A stretch of 64,000 nucleotides of DNA, from contig WJXW01000012.1 in NCBI GenBank assembly GCA_015832175.1, forward strand, positions 888,001 through 952,000, in the 5' to 3' direction. The DNA comes from Paraphaeosphaeria minitans. Its lineage: Eukaryota > Ascomycota > Dothideomycetes > Pleosporales > Didymosphaeriaceae. A model generated the notes under the pieces. That model was not told the origin of the DNA, ran no database searches, and worked only from the letters and a program-made list of their open reading frames with translations. A program made the translations under genes and the position numbers. Below, in pieces: positions 35,190 to 46,074 of this stretch; position 1 is the first letter of the stretch, and each line of letters opens with the position of its first letter.

Positions 35190-36590
35190 TTCTGGAAAAG
35201 CGAAAGATCGTGCACAACCACAACTGGAACATCAGCAGAATCGACGTACTAATTCCCGCCTGATGCCTGCCACTACGACATTCCCGGAGCTACTCCGACC
35301 CTGCATGTACGGCGACCCCAGCCACCAGCCACCCCTGGGGCAGTTGAATTCGAATCAACGGGCCAATTTCAATCCGGCCAAAGCATGTGTCTGTCTCTTC
35401 GGTGATACCTAGCGAACACGAGCACCATGACGCGCTCCAACGCTGTGCTAATGGCCCTCCTCCCTCCTCAGTTAGTAAAGATGTCCTGTTCGCCCAACGC
35501 AGCCTTCTGCAGGCGGGAAAAAGAATCAGTGATCCCGGAAGATGGGTCAACGCACGGGACCTGGCCTATGGTCTCAGAGAAGAGCACGCCATACTGGAAA
35601 TACTTCCTCCGATTGTCGGAGTCGTTGTGCGTCAGGAACTGTGTGGTTGCGGTGAATTTCTTCGCTGTGTCAATAATCTCAACAAAACCGTAGAACGGCG
35701 TGTTGCCCAAAAGATAGCTGTTAAAACCACAACCATCGGCATCACAACTAAACAAAATATGGGTGTGCGATGAGTGCATTGGACACGGAGTTCGCTTCCC
35801 AGATTTCCACCTCGGGGTAACACGAGCCGTACTTTCCTCTGCCTGCATAAACATTAGAGTATCGATGGGATTCAGCTACTAGTCTTCCACGTTGCTAGGG
35901 ACCCTCGGCCAATGGTAGACGGACGCAATTGGCAAATTGTAGCACTGGCCTCTCCAGAGATAAGTCCCAGATTCTTCGGACAACTCGCATCACAGTAACC
36001 GGTAGCGTACCTCGCGCCAGAGCCCTATTGCTTTTATACCTTTACATTTCCCCATCTTTATCCATCCTTTTGACATATAAACTCCCACTCATCCCGCACG
36101 GTAGTTTACCAGCATCAACATCAAAAGCAATCTCCCGGTTCAACACCTTCCACACCTGATACCCATCCTCACCCCCTCTCGCCACGCACATACAAAATAC
36201 TCCCCACATTCTGCGCAAAGTCGAAATACGTTTTCCACGGCAGCGTGACGTTTCCATTCTTGACAGTGACACCGTACACACGTTAGTACGAAGAGCCATC
36301 TAGGTAATGCGCGGATCACGGCACAAGTCGCGCGGTCGGGGCATATACCTAGAGGTCCTCCAGGAGCCGTCTGAGTAGCAGTTTGTGTAGGTGTAATCCT
36401 TATGGATCCAGCGTCATTCTTCGTCCATGACGAGCGAGGTGTTTAGCGCTGTGCATGGTGCGCCGTTCAAAGGGCACGATGTGACTGGGGATTTGGGGTG
36501 GATACTTGGCTCGTGGGTTTCGATGCGCTGCGACGCTAGGGAGGTAGGTAGGGCAGCTAAGCTTCTGCATATCGTCAAAGAGATACAGGC
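35190..36590 (-). pseudogene. decayed glycoside hydrolase family 7 (cellobiohydrolase/endoglucanase) gene
   Basis: Reading the minus strand in all frames recovers GH7 landmarks in the right order. They are ASQRIETHEPSIHPKSP and CTALNTSLVMDEE-stop-[36 protein letters not shown]; and [17 protein letters not shown]. Next come GYCDASCPKNLGLISGEAS, the active-site segment [13 protein letters not shown] (family EMDIWEANS), CDADGCGFNSYLLGNTPFYG, DTAKKFTATTQFLT, MVLVFARYHRR and HMLWPD. At least three frameshifts and several stops (one at 36414-36416, one ending the 35468 frame) separate them. GH7 enzymes cleave cellulose at a Glu-Asp-Glu site; here the middle acid is also changed (EVE). No intact ORF can be restored by splicing. 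Ends are approximate. Confidence 0.85.
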
Positions 36591-38413
36591 ATGATGGGAA
36601 TAAAAGTTCAGCAGAAAGAGTATGGGTCGTCGACCATGTCATATCAAAGTAGCTGTTCCATTCTGTATACGTGCATATTGTTTTTTGGGCTCTTATAGGG
36701 GTAGTGGCATCTATGCAGATGTGTAACTCATGCGAGAACAATGAATTTCTTTGTCTAGCAAATGAGGCGGTGTACGGTGTCCTATCGAGGCTCGCAATAC
36801 ACATTGAAGTTTCAGCCCTAAAGTACGGCGGGAACGAAATAGTTGTGACATCCCAAAGTTCAAGTCTGTGGTGTCGTGGACAGTGCAGAAGTCTTTCCCA
36901 CAGCCAGGACTTTCAAAGGATATTTGGTCGTCTCCAACTTTTCCTCCCAGGTTTTCCTCACATAGCAGCACGGCATAGTCACAGGCCTTTTATCGTCCGT
37001 GTCCGTGTCATCATCTGGAAGTGGTCCAAAGTCGGCGACCATAGAGAACAAATTGGTTCTAAAGTGCGAGGTTTCCGACTCCGGTGCGTTTATTCCTCTC
37101 TAGGCTCATGGGTCCAAGATTGTAATTTCGAAGATCAGAACAAAGAAATGTATCAAGAAAGGAACGAGAGGAGCGTCAGGATCGTGATAGATCCTGGAAA
37201 GCTCTCAAATGTGACGTCTTCTTGCTATCAGCCGCGGACTATATATCCTAGAGATACTGATTGATCGCGCTCTTCTGCTCGAGTCCCGCATGTGTAATCA
37301 TCAGTGTGTCGTCTGCGTCTACGTCTGCGGGCTCTGTGAAGCTGCTGTTCTCACATTTCACCCGCATGCAATGCTGAAGCGAGCGAACTTGTCTTGCGGG
37401 TTTCCTCCCTGTCCACCGGACGTACGTGAGCTGGTCGACTTTTCATGGCGTAGAAATCCGGCTGCTTGTATGGTGCACTGGCCCTATCATTACAAAAGTG
37501 TAAGCCCATCATAGAGCTGTCTGTTGACGTTTCTATAGCATCGAAAGAAAGAGACGCTGTCAAGACCGCGTCATGAACTAAGGAGCAATTCAGCCAGATG
37601 TGGACCCAGTGAAGATTTGCTCGGTAAGTGCGCAAGTTCTAGACAAAGACAAAGCCAGCAACATTGGAAAGGGGTGACGAAGAATATTGTGAGCGGGTAT
37701 GGCCTTAGGGCAAGGGAGTTGCCGTGCAAGGCAGAAGCGGGGCTACCTACCGTACGGTAAGGTCAGCCCAACAGCCACCCCAGCCCAACCCGATAGTCTT
37801 CATTTCGCTCTGTTCTTCCAACTCCATCATTTCACACGTCCTGAACGAATTGATCTACTAATCAAGTTTTCCTCGAACATCTACTCAATCACGCAATACA
37901 ATCTCTCCTACACATTGCTCAATAACCTCTACGAAGGCAAAATGACAACCCGAGGAGATCCTAAAATACTCGGAGAGCCCTGAAAATAAACACTAGTCTA
38001 ATGTTAGAGCGCCATTTACTCACTGAACAGAAACAGGAACAGATTCGCGTTGCGATACGAGCCTCCACAACACCGTGGACTGGACAATTAGTCGCTCAGC
38101 GCCATGTGGCTTTGGTCGATCGCTCCGCCCCACAGAAAAAAAAAGTCGAAATACGAGACGTGTGACCGGTAAAGGTCCTGAATGCGAGAATGCGCAGTCT
38201 TGAAGACGCTAAGTGTTTGACTCCTGCAATGATTGGGTGGGTGCCGCGAGACTTTCCCACGGTACCCTCAGCTGCAATCTTGTGTTGGTGTGCCGTGCCT
38301 GGGGGGAAGCAGAAGAAGAAATATAAGATAAATATGCGGTTGCAAACTTCGTGCAAGAGCGTTCTGTCGGCCCTGTCTCAACTTAGAACGTCAATTACGT
38401 CAAAAACTTCACG
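36591..38413. other. intergenic upstream of the GH7 relic
   Basis: Includes the former promoter of the GH7 relic. A 197-codon plus frame (36671-37264) and a 63-codon minus frame (36860-37051) are open, but show no recognised domain. No repeats of note. Confidence 0.45.
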
Positions 38414-39353
38414 ATGGCTGTCACCATCATCACGATTCTGTGCACGCTTACGGTCTTCGCATATGCCGTCCAGGGCGATGCAATTGCAAAGCGTGAGGGG
38501 ATTTCCTCATTGGCAAAGCGACAAGGAGCTTGTGAGTACAGACGTTCCACTCAATGCGTTCAAGAGCTGACAATATCTACCTAGGTGATTCTGGAGAAAC
38601 ACTTTGCGGAACCGTGGGCTTGACCTCTTAATGCGCACCCCAAGGGGCGAAGTGCTGTTCAATTTTCTACAGTGCCCCAGATGATGCGACCTGCTGCGAT
38701 GCTGGCACCTACGCTCGCCCGGGCTACTACTGCTGTTCTGGCGGGGGATCGTGTCCTGTTGGAGAGACATGTCTTGCATGTACGCCTGAGGAAGGCAACG
38801 CGCCCACCAGTGCTGTAGCACCGTCACGCTCGAGCTTTGTCCCCGTCACGACGCCACCTCCAGATGTGACGTCGACCATCACTCGCACCTCTTACACATA
38901 CTTCACAATCACAATCACCTAGTAAGTGAGACCATATCCAGTGTTTTCGAAGTCACCTTCTAACTCCTGCGCAGCTACTACTATCAGTTCTACTGGATCT
39001 ATGTCCCGACTCTTACGCGGAGCACATCGACCTCGAGCGAAGTCACCACCACGTACGTCACCAGCGTTTACGCCTCGAACAGCGCAGACGCTCAGACGTC
39101 TATCGAAGAAATCGCCTCTACTGCATCGTTCCCCACTCCTGAATTAGCAACCGAACTCCCACCACTCGAGACATCCTCTGCTGACGACGGGACCTCGACT
39201 TCCAGTAGGAGACCATCAACCACGGCGTCTTTGGAATCTGTCTCTTCTGCCGCGTCTGCTTCGGCCTCGAGCAGTGTTGTCGAGTTCACTGGCGGAGCTG
39301 GTGGCCAAGGAAGGGTTGGTGCGACTTTGTATAGCTCGTTGGGGGCTTGGTAG
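38414..39353 (+). pseudogene. secreted Cys-rich protein gene with an in-frame stop codon
   Basis: Exons 38414-38531, 38585-38921 and 38975-39353 give one frame of 277 codons, broken by TAA at 38629-38631. A signal peptide (MAVTIITILCTLTVFAYAVQ) is followed by two Kex2-type KR sites (AKREG, AKRQG). A Cys-rich module spans the stop: CDSGETLCGT, stop, CAPQGAKCC, CCDAGTY, YYCCSGGG, CPVGETCLAC. Then come SYTYFTITITYYYYQFYWIY and a Ser/Thr-rich tail ending SSLGAW. The reading continues cleanly after the stop with conserved-looking Cys spacing, so the stop looks recent. Alternatives are a sequencing error or a 39-nt intron (gtgggc...cgaag) that would remove it. Family not recognised. Confidence 0.6.
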
Positions 39354-39542
39354 GTGACGTTCGGATTGGCAACTGGGGCGCTTTGCATCCTCTTGTAATA
39401 TCTAATCTGAATCAATAAAACGGTACGATAGGAATCCCGGACATCCTTAATCTACTTTATAGCCCCCACAGTACGCGCCGTAAAGTCGTAGTAGCAAGAA
39501 ACCAGGCAAATCAGAATTTTGGAAAACTGCCCAGTCTACAAC

Positions 39543-40981
39543 TCAAACATACCATACCGTGAAGAGCGCTAAGAAAACCATCCCGATAGCTTTTCCCACA
39601 CCAAGAGCCTGGATTTCCAGAACACCGTTATTGACTGGCTGCGCGTCCGTCCCATTCCCACCGTTCTTACTCTTCTCGTTCAGAGAAACCGAGTCAAACA
39701 CCACCTCAGGCCACTTCTTGCTCCTCCCCTTCATCAGCTTCTGCACCTTCCCTGTAAAAACTGATTTGAAAAATGCCGTCGTGTAAGTCACCAGCGCCTT
39801 CTCACTCCTCTGCGCATCCGCATCTGTCAATTGCGCTGCCACCACGCTCGTTCCATTCGGCTTCACGCCTAGCGTTTGCGCGATCAAAGGTAGGTCCGAG
39901 AAGGTGTAGTGGCGCGAGTTGTTCAGCAGGAGCCACCACTTGGGCGCTTCCTTGATGCGGGGCCAGACGGTGGTCCAGTTGGTGAGCGTGGTGAGAGGCC
40001 CGGTGTCGTGTCTGCTTTGGTTTTGGGTGCCGAAGATCAAGAAGGGGCGGTGGGTGAAGCCTTTCTGGACGACCGGGCCGAGGAGCGCGCCGTCGTAGTC
40101 TGGTTGGTTGGATCAGTGGGCCGGAAAAGGGGAGGGGGATTGGGAGGGACTCGAGTGGATGGACCGGTCTGACTCTACCTAGACGCAAGGAAATAGATAC
40201 ACTTACTGAGACCACCAATTATCCGCGAGTCGGCAAATATGGCGACCGCCGAGGCAGCGCCGCCGATAGAGTGCCCAAACATACCGACGTTTGTAGTGTT
40301 GACGCAAGTATCTTTGCAGCCCGGGATTAGCCAAGTGATGTTCTCGTGTGTATGGTCAAGGATGAACGAAGCGTCTTCGGCCCTCGCTTCGGCAGACAAC
40401 GTTGCCTGTTCCGTTGAGACATTGTCCAAGGTACTATTTCCCTCAACAACAGTCCCGTTGGCCTGGACGAAGACATTTGTGTCGTACGCGGTCTCAAAGG
40501 CGATTACTACATAACCATTGCTGCTGATCTGGCGAAGGAGAGATGTATAGAGGAAACGTGCCTCTCCGAATGCGGGCGAGAAGAGGAGGACCGGCCACGA
40601 CGAGAACGAGGCATTGGCTGGTGGAGCAGCAATGCTTGTGTTTGGTGGTGCTAACGGAACAGTCAAAGAGAGCAGGCCTTGGTAGGTAATGTTGACACCA
40701 GAGGCGATGTCGCCTTCGCTCTCTTCTGCTGCATTTTCTGGTGGCCAGTAAGACGTGGCTACCGTTGTGTTTGTTGTGGTGGGATAGAAGATGGATAATC
40801 CAAGGACTCGCGGTATACCATCGCTGGGAGCAAACGGCGCATCATGGGAGTAATCGATGAGTTGTGTGGTCAGCATTGCCGGGCTGAAAGGACCAAGTGT
40901 CGATGGCATTGACGTGGCTAACACTGCTCCACGACATTGTGATACAGCAAGTAGCCATGCTGTTTTTCGTAGTTTCTGCAT
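39543..40981 (-). CDS. secreted PAF-acetylhydrolase-like alpha/beta-hydrolase
   Basis: Exons 40207-40981 and 39543-40099 give 443 aa. A hydrophobic start (MQKLRKTAWLLAVSQCRGAVLA) suggests secretion; many NxT/S sequons follow. The fold matches fungal platelet-activating-factor acetylhydrolase isoform II relatives. The nucleophile elbow is GHSIGG (Ser about 238), the acid is in GGLNYDGALLG (split by the intron), and the His is in NNSRHYTFSDLPLI. The C-terminus is hydrophobic (AIGMVFLALFTVWYV), suggesting a GPI anchor or membrane tail. Family enzymes release short acyl chains from phospholipids or other esters; the true substrate is unknown. Lies 383 bp downstream of the MFS gene on the same strand. 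Confidence 0.82.
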
Positions 40982-41364
40982 CTTTGATAATTTTTTGGAT
41001 TGTGAGGCGGGCGTTTATCGTTCCATTGAGACTCTCCAGCTGTAATATCCAGCCGGCCAGAGCCACAAAGAGGGTCGACTTTACGACGGTGGATACGCCG
41101 CATCCGGATTGTTGCACAACACGCAGCCGCAACAAGCGCTACGCTAACCATACAATACATCCTGCTACTGCGAACGGCAGCATTGAAGGAGATAGTGCAT
41201 TGCAAAGTTTCCCTTCGCATCAACGCATGACGGTGTTTGTTGGTCTACACGGGCTTCCATGGGCGCAAATCCTTGAATATTTTGGGAAATGTATTATGGC
41301 CTCTGAGTAAAGTACTGAGGTGGCACAGGCTTGGTTTCTGTCTCTCTTATTTATCCTCGCTGCT
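40982..41364. other. spacer between MFS transporter and esterase genes
   Basis: Both flanking genes are on the minus strand, so this is the 3' end of one and the promoter of the other. No coding frame is supported. Confidence 0.5.
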
Positions 41365-43065
41365 CTAGGTCGTAAACTTGAAGAGTGGATGATCATCGCC
41401 CAAATTTTCGCGATCATCTCCTTCCAGCCGGTGATCCCTCTCGCCTCTCTCCCTCTTCCCGTTCTCCCTCTTCACATAGAAGAAAAGTGCCACACTTGCT
41501 GCACCGCAGATCCACAGCATACCGAGACTCACTCCATATCCCGTAGGATACCGTGCGTCCTTGGCTTCGCTTTCAAGAAACACATTGGACGCAACGATGC
41601 CGCCGATATTTCCGAGTCCAACTTGCATGCCAGACGAGACGGACCGTTTGTAATGCCCGGACATAAGGTTCGACACCCAGACTAGCACTATAGGCTGACA
41701 GATGTATCCTCCGGGAACGATGAGAAATAATGCGAAGTATTTCACACCCGCGGATAGGGTAGAACCACACAGTAGTAGAATGTATCCCACAGACGCAACC
41801 ACAAGACCAAAGATGCAGAACCAAAACCTGTGGCGCAGACGATCAGACAACCACGATGCGCTGAGTGCTGTGACTGTCGCAACGACAAAAATGGGGATAG
41901 ATCGCACTTGTGCTGCGGAGGAGGTATAGCCGAGCTCTTTGATGATAGTTGGGATGAAGAAGGAGCCGGCGTAGCCCGTGTTTACGATGCCGAAATACAT
42001 CACTGTGCCGAGATAAATCTTCACGTCGGAGAAGATACGGCGCGCAGCGCGCTTATCGAGATGATTCATTGTGGCTGAGCCGGTGTCGGCCGATAGACGA
42101 GCAATGAGGAGCGCGCGCTCATCGTCGGTCAAGAATTTGGCGGTCTCTGGCCAGTCCGTTATCTGTAGATTGGTCAGAAAAGCCAATACAGGAGAGAAGG
42201 AAGAGATGTTCATCAAGGAGAAACCTACCCAAAATTTTGAAACAACGCCCAGAACAACGGTAAGGATACCCTCGATGAGAAAAATCCACCGCCAACCTGC
42301 GTAGCCTCCGATACCGTTCATTTTGGCGAGAGCAAAGGCGAAGAGCTGGGACGGTCAGTACGGACATGCACAACTAGAGAGAGGGAAATGCATACGCCGC
42401 CAAAGCCTCCAGCAACAATGCTGGCAGAGAAGAAGAGGGTAAAACGCCATTGAAGCTCGTGACGCTTGTAATACCTGATAGATCAGCCAAAGGCACGAAC
42501 GATTCACAATGGGGGGACTAACATCGAGATCAGGTACACACAGCCAGGAAACAATCCAGCTTCGAAAAGACCCACAAGCACACGGAGTGCCACCAGGCTT
42601 TCAAAGTTGCGTACCAGCCCTTGTCCTAATGTGCATATTCCCCATAGCACCATGATTGAGCTTAGCCATGTCGATGGCGCGACCTTCTTGAGGATGATGT
42701 TGCTAGGGACCTCGAAGATGGTCAGCTTTCCATCGCCGCTTTCGCGCGTAGGATCGATATTCAGGCGTAACCATCAAACTGACCTCGAAGATGATGTATG
42801 GAATGAAGAAGACGAAGAGCGCTATGTTGTAATCCGGACCAACCATATTGAGGTCCTTTGTCAAGCCTTGAATCTTCGCATTGCCAACGTTCGTTCTGTC
42901 GAGGAATGCGAGAAGGAAGAGTACAAATAGTGGCGGCAAAACGCGAATGTCGAGCTTCCGAAGTAATTTCTTCTCTGCCTCGGGATCGATGTGGTTCCCT
43001 GCAGTGTCGTTGATGGCTTCAATCTTCTCATCGGCAAGAACGACTTTTTTCTCGTCGGTAGCCAT
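41365..43065 (-). CDS. MFS transporter, Dal5/allantoate permease (anion:cation symporter) family
   Basis: Five exons (42784-43065, 42523-42710, 42396-42474, 42229-42345, 41365-42162) give 487 aa, the family norm. A charged N-terminus is followed by the first helix (LDIRVLPPLFVLFLLAFLDR) with DRTNVGNAK, the family signature. IPYIIFEVPSNIILKK and LVGLFEAGLFPGCVYLI mark helices 2-4; YAGWRWIFLIEGILT lies near helix 6. Members import small organic anions such as allantoate, nicotinate or pantothenate; the substrate cannot be read from sequence. Intron 42163-42228 is in frame and stop-free; its removal gives SKFW-ITDWPETAKFL as in homologues. Intron 1 (42711-42783) is flanked by an exact 13-bp direct repeat. 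Confidence 0.9.
42708..42793 (-). repeat. 13-bp direct repeat at both splice sites of MFS intron 1
   Basis: On the plus strand gacctcgaagatg occurs at 42708-42720 and again at 42781-42793. The copies sit exactly 73 bp apart, the intron length, so the donor (GAG|GTC) and acceptor (gag|GTC) lie at the same place in each copy. Confidence 0.9.
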
Positions 43066-44035
43066 GGTTCAAAGCCGATGTGGGCACAGCGTGATGGCTT
43101 CCAGGGTGGGTGGAAGGTACGTGACAGCACTGGCAAATGTATTTATACAATGTCCATCATGACTGTGACGGGAAGTGGGAGACGGGGGCTCCAATCCATC
43201 CAATCATCGACGCCCTTCCTACCCCAGGTGCCGTCTTCCTTCCCCGGACAGCTTCCCCGCAAACTTTGGGGAGAGATGAGAGGAATTAATTCCGCAATGC
43301 GTTCCGCGGCATGCTGACAACATGCCTAGGGTTGCGATGGTACGTAACGATAATACAAAACGGGCGAGTTAGGCCTCAATAGGAGCAGAGTGGTGTAGAG
43401 TATCATCAGACAGACGAAGTAGACTATCTATTGCGACAGATAGGAGACTCGAGGTGCATCTTTCGGCCTTGAACCAATGGTTGCATCCATCAAATGAATC
43501 GGCTTGTGCATGCCAGCGGCAATCGCACATGCTGTTGAGAGCGAGCAACTCCTGCAGGTTAACATTCTGACCCAGTGGCGCCTTTGTGTGTGTGTGTGTG
43601 TGTGTGTGCTGTCGCAGTGGTGCCACGGCAGAGTGCAATAATAGTACTGGTGATCTCGTGACTACGGACAGAACAGTCACGTGCCGTACCGAAAAGACGA
43701 ACCCTGCGTCATGCCAAGCCAACCGTCGAACTGGAGCAGTGAGGCTTGCCCCAACTTCTAAATCGATTCAAGGCTGCCAGGCTGTTGCTTGCCTGTAATT
43801 TCAGGGGCTCACAGAACGCCGCTCCTCTCGTCTTGTTCGGTCGAACCTGAATGCTCTCGTGACTTGCCCTTGCATTCCTTTGATCCAACGAATTCGTGTG
43901 CTGCGAGCGCACCAGTGACGTAGTCCTGTCTTGATAGTGCACTCCGTACCACAGCCGCGACTGACGACTACCATACCTCAAAGAAACACACCACCATCAA
44001 CAAGCATTCTCGACACGTAGCAAACCTTCCTCGCC
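43066..44035. promoter_or_regulatory. divergent upstream region with GT microsatellite
   Basis: A 970-bp interval between the starts of the MFS gene and the conserved gene at 44036. Holds a TG repeat; no coding frame is supported. Confidence 0.5.
43585..43609 (+). repeat. (TG)n microsatellite
   Basis: About twelve uninterrupted TG dinucleotides in the divergent upstream region. Confidence 0.95.
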
Positions 44036-44946
44036 ATGACTGCGACTCCCCCTACCCTCATCAATTTGCCGCCCCCGCCCGCGGACCCGGCGACGCCCAA
44101 CGATGCCCCGTAAGGCAGTCCTTCCTCAATGCGACACAATAGCGAACGCAAGCTAACATGATACCTTGTAGGGGCACACCCAACTCGACCACCACCTCCA
44201 TGTCCGAGCTTTCCACCGTGGCGATCAAGGACGGCCACCGCGGTCACTTTCCGCATCACCAGCCTGGCGAGGCCGAGCGCGCGGATCGCATCTCCCGCTT
44301 GGCGGGGTTGGAGCGCGTAGCAGTATCCGGTCGTACGCCACAGGGCCTCGCTCCTGGCGCCGCGAACAATCCTCCGCCAGGCTATTTCGACCCCAACAAC
44401 CAGCCTCAGATGTTCCGCGAGCGCAGCACTGTCGGTAGTGCAAGTGCAACTGGCAGTGTCGGGGGTCGAACAACAACTTGGGCAAGCGGCAGCGATAACT
44501 TTGACCACGACCGCATGAGTGAGGATCAAGACGTTGAGACTTCTAGCATCGGAGGCTTCAGCGACGAGGCTGCTTCGTTGGTCGGCTTCGGAGAGGGTGC
44601 AAGGACACCTGCAAGACAGCACAGCCAGCTCGAAAGCCCAGCGATTGGTAAAGCTACTGCTGTTCCTTCCTATCTTCGCGAACAGACGCCAGGCAGTGCC
44701 CCCAGCAGCTCGGGAACAGCACAGACTTCCTCCAGCGTGGAGCAGCAGAAGCACGACGCAAAACAGCTCGATGGTATGTCCTATGACGAGTCGGTGACCG
44801 ATACCACAAACCGCACCCCGCCCCTGACTGGTCCTGGTGCAGGAGGCGCAACCACTGCGGAGCAAGTCATTCGTGAGCGGATGCGTCAGCGTCAGGCCGC
44901 TCAAGGCGGGGAGGCCATGGAGGTGGAGCCACAGAGGGAGAACTAG
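44036..44946 (+). CDS. conserved fungal protein of unknown function
   Basis: Exons 44036-44109 and 44172-44946 give 282 aa. The likely conserved core is AIKDGHRGHFPHHQPGEAER, then ADRISRLAGLERVAV (about residues 45-80). A Gly/Ser-rich stretch (RERSTVGSASATGSVGGRTT) and SSIGGFSDEAASLVGFGEGA follow, with a Met-rich acidic C-terminus. No signal peptide, membrane helix or catalytic motif is visible. The layout is that of a soluble, largely disordered regulatory protein. A closing helix contains EQVIRERMRQRQAAQ. The intron has a gtaagg donor and tgtag acceptor. I do not assign a function. Confidence 0.82.
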
Positions 44947-45650
44947 ATCCAGAAGTGGTCAGTAGGAACGTCGGAAAGAGTGTCTCTTGCGTTGCCTTTG
45001 ACTAATCCTTTGCGATTTCGGACAGGTGCAAGGTTGGCACAAGCTATGGGGGAGTTTTGCTTTGTACGGAGAATGGCGCTGGGTCGCTAAGCAAGCAGCA
45101 TGCGGTTCTTACTATGATATCATAAATGCAAGGTTTTTGGAATGACAAACAGCCGACTTCCCTCCATGCCCACATTACCATTTCCTCGTGTGTGATGTCG
45201 AGGCATGCACAAGGCGATGATCGCGAGCTGTCTCTTGTGTCACAGGTGGCACCGTTCAGGAAAACCTTGGTAGCAAGGTACGATCTCTGTGATGAATCAA
45301 CTTTACTGAGACAAAGTAGCGCATTGTTCATATCCAACACGAGGAGGTGCAGTTGGGTTACAGCTCACACGAGAGGGTTTGGGGCTCACCCAGCGGGTTG
45401 GAAAACAGGCAGCAGCATTCATCCTTCTGTGATTACCTCATTCACTGGGCGTTTCAACAGATGCATCAGACAGAAGGACATCCAAATTCCTTCCAAACGA
45501 GTGTAGAAGCATCGAGTGCTTTAGACGCTAGGCTGCTTCAGGCGTTGGCGTCAAACTCGCTTAGGGCCGCACACGAACTACGAGCTCATCCAGCCAATTC
45601 CACATCCCTCACGAACTCATTCTGCCAATTCGACCACCAACACCGTCGCC
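44947..45650. other. intergenic, 0.7 kb
   Basis: 3' flank of the gene above and promoter of the eL29 gene. A pyrimidine/AC-rich stretch lies in the last 60 bases. No other feature seen. Confidence 0.5.
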
Positions 45651-46074
45651 ATGGCCAGTACGTTGCTTCTACGAAAGAATCATTGTGGGATGGGCAGGCT
45701 AACAAAACGCAGAGTCTAAGAACTCGTCCCAGCACAACCAGTCGAAGAAGAACCACAGGAACGGGTACGCGCCTTCCGCTTTCCTCCCTCGCGAAAAGCC
45801 CGCGCACTGTCGAGCCTCTGCAATCTACGCACGCGAACCGATTAGTTACTTGGACTACGATCGCTGACTTGTTGGCGCCTGCAGTATCAAGAAGCCCAAG
45901 ACTCACCGTTACCCTTCGCTCAAGGGCACCGACCCCAAGTTCCGCCGCAACCACAGGCATGCTCTGCACGGCACCATGCGCGCTCTGGTGCGCTCCTCAA
46001 TAACTTTGTCCATGTCATAATACTGACGCCCGATACAGAAGGAGGTGAAGGAGGGAAAGCGCGACTCGGCATAA
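45651..46074 (+). CDS. RPL29: 60S ribosomal protein eL29
   Basis: Four exons (45651-45657, 45713-45764, 45885-45987, 46039-46074) give 65 aa, the standard size. The protein starts MAKSKNSSQHNQSKKNHRNG and continues IKKPKTHRYPSLKGTDPKFR; this basic sequence is diagnostic. eL29 sits on the 60S surface near the P-site side. The first coding exon is only 7 nt (ATG GCC A). Introns are 55, 120 and 51 nt, with clear branch sites (ggctaac, cgctgac, actgac). Because it is so fragmented, ORF-based gene finding would miss it. Confidence 0.93.

Noticed and set aside
36671..37264. 197-codon plus frame near the GH7 relic
   Set aside because: No recognisable domain, odd composition and no transcript-like signals; could not be linked to any family.
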